Shown: positions 1 to 5,113 of the stretch, piece after piece
How positions within the stretch are numbered: the stretch's first letter is position 1
Layout of the letters: each line of letters begins with the position of its first letter
Source: Pseudomonadota bacterium
GTDB lineage: Bacteria > Pseudomonadota > Gammaproteobacteria > Xanthomonadales > Xanthomonadaceae
Reading direction: 5' to 3'
DNA length: 12,792 bases
NCBI GenBank assembly: GCA_023423235.1
Contig: JAFAFY010000085.1
Coordinates: 1 to 12,792 of the forward strand
Notes under the pieces: model-generated
What the model was told of the DNA's origin: nothing
What the model saw: only the letters and a program-made list of their open reading frames with translations
Database searches by the model: none
Position numbers and translations under genes: made by a program

Positions 1-116
<116 letters not shown>

Positions 117-232
117 AATGTTTCGGCTCCATCCCGAAGGACTTCGCCAATGCTTTGAGTGCAGTCGTCTGCCTGAGCCCCAAATTACTCGCTAGCATTG
201 CTGCTATTGAATTGACTTGTTGCTCTGTTAGA

Positions 233-269
233 ACGTCTGCTGATGGACAATTATCCACCTACCAGACGT
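233..269 (-). other. long hairpin in the rRNA leader
   Basis: The minus strand reads ACGTCTG (269-263) and, after about 23 bases, CAGACGT (239-233), a perfect 7-bp outer stem. Inside it TGGA-TAATTG-TCCA makes a second short stem with a 6-base loop. The position after boxA and before mature 16S suits a leader processing or folding element. The role is inferred from position; the repeat is directly visible. Confidence 0.6.
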
Positions 270-290
270 CCGCACAAGTTACCTGCGCAC

Positions 291-302
291 ACTGTCAAAG
301 AT
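291..302 (-). promoter_or_regulatory. boxA-like rRNA antitermination element
   Basis: The minus strand reads ATCTTTGACAGT, matching the CTTTAACA core of E. coli rrn boxA (TGCTCTTTAACA) at all but one core base. boxA in the nascent RNA recruits NusB-S10 so that RNA polymerase reads through the untranslated rRNA operon. It sits about 175 bases before 16S, just after a hairpin, as in the boxB-boxA-boxC order of E. coli. Confidence 0.7.
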
Positions 303-306
303 CTGC

Positions 307-331
307 GGAAGCGGCCTCAGCGCCTGCTTCC
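307..331 (-). other. boxB-like hairpin before boxA
   Basis: GGAAGC (307-312) and GCTTCC (326-331) are perfect inverted arms, extended inwards by GGC/GCC with one bulged base, leaving a loop of about six bases. It lies four bases before the boxA-like element in the transcript, where rrn leaders carry a boxB hairpin. No loop consensus is claimed. Confidence 0.5.
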
Positions 332-366
332 CACTGCTTCGTCGTTTCCTCCGAAGCGAGCCGCCC

Positions 367-394
367 ATTCTAGCGCGGTTTTGGCATCCGTCAA
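367..394 (-). promoter_or_regulatory. rRNA promoter, proximal copy
   Basis: On the minus strand there is a -35 of TTGACG (394-389), a 16-bp spacer ending AACCGCGC, and a -10 of TAGAAT (372-367). Each hexamer matches the sigma70 consensus at five of six bases. The sequence after the -10 is GGGCGGC, a GC-rich discriminator of the kind that makes rRNA promoters sensitive to ppGpp/DksA and initiating NTP levels. The start point would be near 360. The core closely resembles the copy about 100 bp upstream. Confidence 0.8.
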
Positions 395-467
395 CACCCG
401 AAGGCGATGATTTTTGCCTCCGCTTCAGCTGCCGGCCCGGAGGCCTTTCCGCTGGAGCGAGCCGCAC

Positions 468-495
468 ATCTTAGCGCGGTTTCCAGGAACGTCAA
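468..495 (-). promoter_or_regulatory. rRNA promoter, middle copy
   Basis: The minus strand shows TTGACG (495-490), a 16-bp spacer that again ends AACCGCGC, and TAAGAT (473-468), followed by the GC-rich GTGCGGCTCGCT. Hexamers, spacer length and flanks match the proximal promoter (367-394), so the two look like duplicates 101 bp apart. Tandem promoters are usual for rRNA operons in gammaproteobacteria. Confidence 0.75.
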
Positions 496-573
496 CACCT
501 CGTGAAGACTGCGCCAAACCCCGTGCCCGGACCCGCCACCCCGAACCTTCCGGCTCGCCTCGGCGGGGCGCGC

Positions 574-602
574 ATTGTGCACGGCAACATCGATTTCGCA
601 AA
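574..602 (-). promoter_or_regulatory. possible third, distal rRNA promoter with upstream A-tract
   Basis: The minus strand has TTTGCG (602-597), a 17-bp spacer and CACAAT (579-574). The hexamers are weak (3/6 and 4/6), but the region just upstream (about 603-623) is A-rich, with AAAAAAAAG and GGAAAAACC runs, as expected of an UP element bound by the RNA polymerase alpha subunits. It lies 106 bp above the middle promoter, keeping the roughly 100-bp spacing. It could instead be chance A/T richness. Confidence 0.35.
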
Positions 603-625
603 GGGTTTTTCCAACTTTTTTTTCT

Positions 626-646
626 TGACGCCCGGCAAAGGCGTCA
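626..646. repeat. inverted repeat beside a T-tract
   Basis: TGACGCC (626-632) and GGCGTCA (640-646) are perfect 7-bp arms around a 7-base loop, directly after an eight-T run on the plus strand. The T-run lies before the stem on plus, so the order is wrong for an intrinsic terminator on either strand. Lying between a divergent rRNA promoter region and the DUF192 gene, it may be a protein-binding site; no regulator is suggested by the sequence itself. Confidence 0.4.
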
Positions 647-687
647 CGAAGGTGTCGGTATTCCCCATGCCGTGATGGATACCGTCG

Positions 688-1140
688 ATGCGTACGCTGC
701 GTGCCCTCCTGTTCTGTCTGCTTGCCGCCCTGCTGCTGCCCGCATGCGCGTCGGGGACGCCCTGGGTCGAGCTGGCCGGCCATCGCTACACGGTGGAGAT
801 CGCCGACAACGACGAGGCGCGCGCACGCGGCCTGATGTTCCGCGACCAGCTGGCGGACGGCCACGGCATGCTGTTCATCCATAACAGCGAAGCGCCGCAG
901 GCCTACTGGATGAAGAACACGCGCATCGCGCTGGACATCCTGTATTTCGACAACGAACGCCGGCTGGTCTCGCAGCAGCGCGACGTGCCGCCGTGCTCGG
1001 GCGGCAACCGGTGCCCGACCTATCCCAGTCGCGGGCCGGCGCGCTACGTGCTGGAGCTCAATGCCGGCGAGGCCAAGCGCATCGACCTGCAGGATGGCGC
1101 GGTGTTGCAGTTCTCGCCGGGAATCCCGACGACGCCGTAG
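688..1140 (+). CDS. DUF192 family lipoprotein
   Basis: A 150-residue protein of the DUF192 family (PF02643), small beta-barrel proteins of unknown biochemical function. Residues 1-20 form a lipoprotein signal: arginines near the start, a hydrophobic run, then the lipobox LLPAC with the lipidated Cys at 20. The mature protein is therefore probably anchored in the envelope. Family hallmarks are present: RGLMFR (47-52), GMLF (60-63), the WMKNTRIALDILYFD block (74-88) and YVLELNAG (120-127). Length is normal for the family. The start has only a modest GGA upstream (676-678), but it is the one that gives an intact signal peptide. It is transcribed away from the rRNA operon. A stem-loop and 72 bp separate it from the SirB1 gene, so co-transcription is possible. 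Family is certain; role is not. Confidence 0.9.
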   Translation: MRTLRALLFCLLAALLLPACASGTPWVELAGHRYTVEIADNDEARARGLMFRDQLADGHGMLFIHNSEAPQAYWMKNTRIALDILYFDNERRLVSQQRDVPPCSGGNRCPTYPSRGPARYVLELNAGEAKRIDLQDGAVLQFSPGIPTTP

Positions 1141-1161
1141 CAGGCGATTTGAAGCGTTCGA

Positions 1162-1200
1162 GCCGGCGCGCGCGACTTGCGCGATGCGCCCGCGCGCGGC
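1162..1200 (+). other. GC-rich stem-loop before the SirB1 gene
   Basis: GCC-g-GCGCGCG (1162-1172) can pair with CGCGCGC-GGC (1191-1200), ten pairs with one bulged G and an 18-base loop. It ends 12 bases before the chosen SirB1 start, so it could shape translation or mark the end of the DUF192 message. There is no T-tract, so it is not a classic terminator. Chance pairing is possible because the region is almost all G and C. Confidence 0.3.
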
Positions 1201-1212
1201 AGGCTCGTGGAC

Positions 1213-2052
1213 ATGAGCACTGCACTGCCGGACTGGAATGCGCTCGCGGGCATCGGCGACGAGCGGCTGCCCCTGCTGCAGATCGCGCTGCTGATCGCGC
1301 GCGACGAGTATCCCGACCTCGACGCCACCCGTTACGAAACGATGCTGGACGTGCACGTCGCGCGATTGCGCGATGAGGTGGCGGCGATCGATGCGTGGCC
1401 GCTGAAGATGCAGGCGATCAACCGGCATCTGTTCGAGGAGTTGGGCTACACCGGCAACCACGACGCCTATTACGACCCGCGCAACAGCTACCTCAACGAG
1501 GTGTTCGACCGGCGCCTGGGCAATCCGATCTCGCTGGCCACGGTGCAGATGGAAGTGGCCAGGCGCCTTGGTATCCCGCTCGACGGCATTTCCTTCCCGG
1601 GGCATTTCCTGGTGCGCTTGCCGGTGGACGACGGCATGCTGGTCATGGACCCGTTCAATTCCGGCCGTCCGCTCGACATCGACGAACTGCGCGATCGCGC
1701 GCGGCCGCACCTGGGCGGCGATGCACCCGACGACGACGCGTTGCTGCAGATCCTGCATCCGGCCTCGCACCGGACGATGCTCACGCGGATGCTGCGCAAC
1801 CTGCACGGCGTCTACCGCGAACGCGAGGACTGGCCGCGTGCGGTACGCTGCGCCGACCGGGTCCTCAAGCTGCTGCCCGATGCGCCCGATGCGCTGCGCG
1901 AGCGCGGCCTGGGCTATGTGCAGCTCGGGCATACCGCCGGCGCGCGCGAGGACCTGGGGCGTTACCTGCAGCGCAACCCCGAGGCCGGCGACGCGGCGCT
2001 CGTGCGCGAGGCGCTGGTGCAGTGCGGCGGCGGGCGCGCATGGCGCCATTGA
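1213..2052 (+). CDS. SirB1 family protein (transglutaminase-like fold with TPR)
   Basis: A 279-residue member of the SirB1/YchA group. The N-terminal two-thirds is a transglutaminase-like domain; the signature NSYLNEVFDRRLGNPISLAT (91-110) and FPGHFLVR (128-135, with the conserved His131) are clear. The cysteine of true transglutaminases is not obvious in the NPISLA stretch, so enzymatic activity is doubtful, as in the rest of the family. Residues about 195-265 look like a TPR repeat pair (YREREDWPRAVRCADRVLKL, then a YVQLGHTAGAREDLGRYL helix pair). In other bacteria family members lie beside prmC or sirB2; here the neighbours are a DUF192 lipoprotein and, convergently, rubredoxin. The ATG at 1213 is preferred over one 36 bases upstream because homologous sequence begins there and the extra 12 residues are arginine-rich and unstructured. 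The cellular role is unknown. Confidence 0.88.
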   Translation: MSTALPDWNALAGIGDERLPLLQIALLIARDEYPDLDATRYETMLDVHVARLRDEVAAIDAWPLKMQAINRHLFEELGYTGNHDAYYDPRNSYLNEVFDRRLGNPISLATVQMEVARRLGIPLDGISFPGHFLVRLPVDDGMLVMDPFNSGRPLDIDELRDRARPHLGGDAPDDDALLQILHPASHRTMLTRMLRNLHGVYREREDWPRAVRCADRVLKLLPDAPDALRERGLGYVQLGHTAGAREDLGRYLQRNPEAGDAALVREALVQCGGGRAWRH

Positions 2053-2104
2053 GGCGCGCCCGCGGAAACGACCCGCCGCGACGCGCCGCGAAAGACCCGA
2101 CGCC

Positions 2105-2296
2105 TCAGAGCGTCATCATCTCGAAGTCGTCCTTGGTGACGCCGCAGTCGGGGCAGGTCCAGGTATCGGGCACATCCTCCCAGCGCGTGCCTGGCGCGAT
2201 GCCTTCGTCGGGAATGCCCTCGGCCTCGTCGTAGATGAAACCGCAGACGACGCACATCCAGGTGCGGAATGCGGCCTGCTGGGTGGAATCGTTCAT
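2105..2296 (-). CDS. rubredoxin
   Basis: A 63-residue cytoplasmic rubredoxin, a one-iron electron carrier. The four cysteines that bind Fe are in two knuckles: C15-V-V-C18-G and C48-P-D-C51-G, and the linking YDEAEGIPDEGIAPGT segment is the family signature. Aromatic residues W13, Y22, W39 and W46 pack the core as usual. Such short rubredoxins pass electrons to alkane hydroxylases, rubredoxin:oxygen reductases or peroxide-scavenging enzymes; no partner is encoded here. The start at 2296 gives the expected short N-terminus; a longer in-frame extension to 2542 lies opposite thiE and lacks family similarity. The gene converges on SirB1 with a 52-bp gap and diverges from thiE with a 71-bp gap. 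Confidence 0.95.
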   Translation of the reverse strand: MNDSTQQAAFRTWMCVVCGFIYDEAEGIPDEGIAPGTRWEDVPDTWTCPDCGVTKDDFEMMTL

Positions 2297-2301
2297 CGGA
2301 T

Positions 2302-2333
2302 AATGCCGGGCCAGGGAAGCGGGGGCCGGCATT
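2302..2333. promoter_or_regulatory. inverted repeat in the divergent rubredoxin/thiE promoter region
   Basis: AATGCCGG-g-CC (2302-2312) and GGCCGGCATT (2324-2333) form an inverted repeat of ten pairs with one bulge, separated by 11 bases. It occupies the middle of the 71-bp gap between the two divergent genes. Plus-strand GATAAT (2299-2304) and minus-strand GACAAT (2336-2331) resemble -10 hexamers at its two edges, though neither has a good -35. A regulator bound here could act on both genes. There is no sign of a TPP riboswitch in front of thiE. Confidence 0.4.
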
Positions 2334-2367
2334 GTCCCATTCCCCTCTCCGCACCGGAACCCACGAG

Positions 2368-3051
2368 ATGAACGCAACCACCACACGTGCGCAGCCGCGC
2401 GGGCTGTACCTGCTGACGCCCGACGAAGCGGATACCGCGCGCCTGCTGGCGCGCGTTGCCGCGGTGCTGCCGCAGGCGACCTGGCTGCAGTACCGCAACA
2501 AGCCGGCGGACGCCGGATTGCGCCGCCGCCAGCTGCAGGCACTGCTGCCGTTGTGCCGCGACGCCGGCGTGCCGTTGCTGGTCAACGACGACTGGCACTT
2601 GGCGGCCGAACTGGGCGCAGACGGCGCGCACCTGGGCGAGGGCGACGGCGCACTTGCGGCCGCGCGCGATGCCCTCGGCGCCGATGCGCTGCTGGGCGCG
2701 TCCTGCTACGACGACGCCGCACTGGCCCGGGCCGCCGTCGCGGCGGGCGCCAGCTATGTGGCGTTCGGGGCTTTTTTCGCGTCCTCGACCAAGCCGCTGG
2801 CGCGGCGCGCATCGCCCGCGTTGCTGCAGGCGAGCGCAGGCCTGGGCGTGCCGCGGGTGGCGATCGGCGGCATCACCCCGGACAATGCGCGCACGCTGGT
2901 TGCGGCCGGCGCCGACCTGGTGGCGGTGATCAGCGGCGTGTTCGACGCGCCCGACCCGGTGGCCGCGGCGCGCGCCTACCGCGCCTGCTTCGATCCGCCC
3001 GACCCTGGGCTGCCCGCTTCCGACCTGCCCGCCGACCTGCGTGGCAGCTGA
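2368..3051 (+). CDS. thiE: thiamine-phosphate synthase
   Basis: A 227-residue cytoplasmic enzyme that joins HMP-diphosphate to the thiazole phosphate to give thiamine monophosphate. The TIM-barrel landmarks are in order: YLLTPD (14-19), the pyrimidine-diphosphate site LQYRNK (40-45), VNDDWHLAAELGADGAHLGE (72-91) with N73/D74, LGASCY (109-114), YVAFGAFFASSTK (130-142), VAIGGITPDN (164-173) and VAVISGVF (185-192). Length is normal, with a Pro/Asp-rich tail of about 20 residues after the barrel. The ATG at 2368 is chosen because the barrel begins 13 residues later; GGAAC and GAG lie just upstream. It is the only thiamine gene here. It precedes hemL by 49 bp on the same strand, so the two are probably co-transcribed. 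Confidence 0.95.
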   Translation: MNATTTRAQPRGLYLLTPDEADTARLLARVAAVLPQATWLQYRNKPADAGLRRRQLQALLPLCRDAGVPLLVNDDWHLAAELGADGAHLGEGDGALAAARDALGADALLGASCYDDAALARAAVAAGASYVAFGAFFASSTKPLARRASPALLQASAGLGVPRVAIGGITPDNARTLVAAGADLVAVISGVFDAPDPVAAARAYRACFDPPDPGLPASDLPADLRGS

Positions 3052-3100
3052 CCACGACGGTCCTGCACACGCCGCGCCTTTCCCGACTTCCGGAGACACG

Positions 3101-4396
3101 ATGGACACTTCCCGTTCGCATGCCCTGTTCCAGCACGCCACGACCCTGCTGCCGGGCGGCGTCAACTCACCGGTGCGCGCGTTCAAGTCGGTCGGCGGCG
3201 AGCCGTTCTTCGTCGCGCGCGCCGACGGACCGTACCTGTTCGACGTCGACGGCAACCGCTACATCGACTACGTCGGCTCGTGGGGACCGATGATCGTCGG
3301 CCACAACCATCCCGCGGTCCGCCAGGCGGTCAAGCGCGCGCTTGGCGACGGCCTGTCGTTCGGCGCGCCGTGCCCGGCCGAGGTGACGATGGCCGAGCGC
3401 ATCACCACGCTGGTGCCTTCCTGCGAGATGGTGCGCATGGTCAATTCCGGTACCGAGGCGACGCTGTCGGCGATCCGGCTGGCGCGCGGCGCGACCGGCC
3501 GCAGCTGCATCGTCAAGTTCGAGGGTTGCTACCACGGCCACGGCGACTCGTTCCTGGTCAAGGCCGGCAGCGGCGCCCTGACCTTCGGCGTGCCGACCTC
3601 GCCGGGCGTGCCCAAGGCGCTGGCCGACCTAACCCTGACCCTGCCCTACAACGACTTCGACGCCGCGACCGCGCTGTTCGACAGGGCCGGCGCCGACATC
3701 GCCGGGCTGATCATCGAACCGGTGGTCGGCAACGCCAACTGCCTGCCGCCGCGCGAGGGCTACCTGCAGCACCTGCGCGACCTGTGCACGCAGCACGGCG
3801 CACTGCTGATCTTCGACGAGGTGATGACCGGGTTCCGGGTGGCGCTGGGCGGCGCGCAGGCGCGCTATGGCGTGACCCCGGACATCAGCACCTTCGGCAA
3901 GATCATCGGTGGCGGCATGCCGGTCGGGGCCTATGGCGGCCGCCGCGCGCTGATGCAGCAGATCGCGCCGGCCGGGCCGATCTACCAGGCCGGCACGCTG
4001 AGCGGCAATCCCATTGCGATGGCCGCGGGGCTGGCGATGCTGGAGCTCGTCTCCGCGCCCGGCTTCCACGACGCGCTGGAGGCCAGCACCGCGCGGTTGT
4101 GCGATGGCCTGGAGGCCGCGGCGCGCGAGGCCGGCGTGCCGTTCACCACCACCCGCGTCGGTGCGATGTTCGGCCTGTTCTTCACCGACGCCGCGTCTGT
4201 CGACACCTATGCCCAGGCCGTCGCCTGCGACAGCGCCGCGTTCAACCGCTTCTTCCACGCGATGCTCGAACGCGGCGTGTTCCTGGCGCCGTCCGCGTTC
4301 GAGGCTGGCTTCATGTCCTCGGCGCACGATGCCGCGGTGATCGAGGCGACGCTGGCGGCGGCGCGCGAAGCGTTCGCCGAAGTCGCCAGCGCGTGA
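3101..4396 (+). CDS. hemL: glutamate-1-semialdehyde 2,1-aminomutase
   Basis: A 431-residue PLP enzyme of class-III aminotransferase fold that converts glutamate-1-semialdehyde to 5-aminolevulinate, the second step of the C5 route to haem and other tetrapyrroles. Visible landmarks are LLPGGVNSPVRAFKSVGG (16-33), NSGTEAT (115-121), the GCYHGHGDSFLVKAGSG loop (142-158), FDEVMTGFR with D239 for the pyridine nitrogen, and FGKIIGGGMPVGAYGG (265-280) with the Schiff-base lysine K267. Length and start agree with the family: GGAG at 3092-3095 is an ideal ribosome binding site for the ATG at 3101, better than an upstream in-frame start at 3041 that overlaps thiE. The last four bases overlap the start of the next gene, pointing to translational coupling with the HAD phosphatase. 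Confidence 0.97.
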   Translation: MDTSRSHALFQHATTLLPGGVNSPVRAFKSVGGEPFFVARADGPYLFDVDGNRYIDYVGSWGPMIVGHNHPAVRQAVKRALGDGLSFGAPCPAEVTMAERITTLVPSCEMVRMVNSGTEATLSAIRLARGATGRSCIVKFEGCYHGHGDSFLVKAGSGALTFGVPTSPGVPKALADLTLTLPYNDFDAATALFDRAGADIAGLIIEPVVGNANCLPPREGYLQHLRDLCTQHGALLIFDEVMTGFRVALGGAQARYGVTPDISTFGKIIGGGMPVGAYGGRRALMQQIAPAGPIYQAGTLSGNPIAMAAGLAMLELVSAPGFHDALEASTARLCDGLEAAAREAGVPFTTTRVGAMFGLFFTDAASVDTYAQAVACDSAAFNRFFHAMLERGVFLAPSAFEAGFMSSAHDAAVIEATLAAAREAFAEVASA

Positions 4397-5010
4397 CGCC
4401 TCCCGAGCTGCGGCTGGTGCTGTTCGATTTCGACGGCGTGCTGGCGCACTACGCGCACGAACGCCGCATCGCCGCGCTGGTGCGTGCATCTGGGCGCAGC
4501 GCCGCCGAGATCACCGCCGTGCTGTTCGAATCCGGGCTGGAGCGCGCCTACGACGGCGGCGAAATCGACACGCCCGACTATCTGCAGCGCCTGGGCGATG
4601 GCCTGGGCTGCACGATCGATGCGGCCACCTGGATCGCCTCTCGCGTGGCCGGCAACCACGCCGACGGTGCAGTGCTGGCGCAGGTGACCGCCCTCGCCGC
4701 GCGCATGCCGATCGGCGTGCTCAGCAACAACGGCGCGCTGATGGCCGAAGCGATGCGTGGCATCGTCGCACCACTGTTTCCTGCGCTCGAGGGCCGGGTG
4801 CTGTGCAGCGGCGCGCTGGGCGTGCGCAAGCCCGACCGCGCGATCTTCGACAAGGCGCTGGCGCATTTCGACGTGGCCGCGCAGCAGACCCTGTTCGTCG
4901 ACGACGTGTTCGCCAATGTTCAGGGCGCGCGCGCCGCCGGGCTGCATGCCGACACCGTGCACGACGCGCGGTCGCTTCGGCGGGTGCTGAAGCGTTTTAG
5001 CGTGGGGTAA
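4393..5010 (+). CDS. HAD superfamily hydrolase, subfamily IA (YihX-like)
   Basis: A 205-residue soluble phosphatase-type protein. All four HAD motifs are present: FDFDGVL (11-17) with nucleophile D12 and acid/base D14, VLSNNG (109-114) with S111, the lysine of RKPD (K146), and FVDDVFANV (168-176) with metal-binding D170/D171. The helical cap between motifs I and II is the size seen in subfamily IA, and the pattern resembles E. coli YihX (alpha-D-glucose-1-phosphate phosphatase), though the substrate cannot be read from sequence. The start is a GTG at 4393 inside the hemL stop (GTGA overlap), the only start that places motif I at the usual distance from the N-terminus; there is no ATG nearby. 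Coupling to hemL suggests shared expression, not necessarily a shared pathway. Confidence 0.88.
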   Translation: MTPPELRLVLFDFDGVLAHYAHERRIAALVRASGRSAAEITAVLFESGLERAYDGGEIDTPDYLQRLGDGLGCTIDAATWIASRVAGNHADGAVLAQVTALAARMPIGVLSNNGALMAEAMRGIVAPLFPALEGRVLCSGALGVRKPDRAIFDKALAHFDVAAQQTLFVDDVFANVQGARAAGLHADTVHDARSLRRVLKRFSVG

Positions 5011-5011
5011 A

Positions 5012-5048
5012 AGGTCTCACGCCGCGGCGCGTGGATGCCCGAAGACCT
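5012..5048 (+). other. nested inverted repeats between the phosphatase gene and the PfpI operon
   Basis: AGGTCT (5012-5017) and AGACCT (5043-5048) are perfect outer arms, and inside them CACGCCGCGGCGCGTG (5018-5033) is itself close to a perfect palindrome. The pair begins two bases after the phosphatase stop codon. No T-run follows, so a standard intrinsic terminator is not supported. It may end the thiE-hemL message by another route or bind a regulator of the next operon. Confidence 0.35.
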
Positions 5049-5113
5049 GGTTTGAAGTCTGCTTGATGTCGCAGCGCGATCCTCCTTCGATCATCCACGC
5101 CCGGAGTTACCTC

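Larger units (their letters stand above)
117..360 (-). other. pre-16S rRNA leader
   Basis: This is the stretch between the promoter-proximal start (about 7 bases after the -10 at 367-372) and mature 16S. It has no convincing protein gene. Reading along the minus strand it holds a boxB-like hairpin, a boxA-like element, a TTGTGCGGACGTC block equivalent to the TCTGTGTGGGC region of the E. coli leader (half of the RNase III processing stem there), and a long hairpin. Together with the promoters it explains the gene-free interval up to about 620. The other half of the processing stem would lie beyond the left edge. Confidence 0.75.

Noticed and set aside
155..373. Small plus-strand open frame of 72 codons opposite the rRNA leader
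   Set aside because: It is antisense to boxA, the leader hairpins and a strong rRNA promoter, and the protein has no recognisable features.
625..653. Plus-strand TTGACG as the -35 of a DUF192 promoter
   Set aside because: No -10-like hexamer lies 16-18 bp downstream (GAAGGT is there), and the hexamer is part of the inverted repeat at 626-646.
391..2049. A 552-codon open frame on the minus strand across the leader, DUF192 and SirB1 genes
   Set aside because: It is antisense to two genes with clear family motifs, covers the rRNA promoters and reads as Arg/Gln/Ala-rich low-information sequence, the usual by-product of GC-rich codon use.
2053..2104. Terminator between convergent SirB1 and rubredoxin genes
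   Set aside because: GGCGCG and CGCGCC arms can be paired but the stem is short and no T-run follows on either strand.
2297..2367. A TPP riboswitch upstream of thiE
   Set aside because: The gap is only 71 bp and contains no CUGAGA-type or ACCUG(A)-type conserved thi-box elements.
4207..4962. A 251-codon minus-strand open frame across the hemL/HAD junction
   Set aside because: It is antisense to two well-supported overlapping genes and shows no family motifs.
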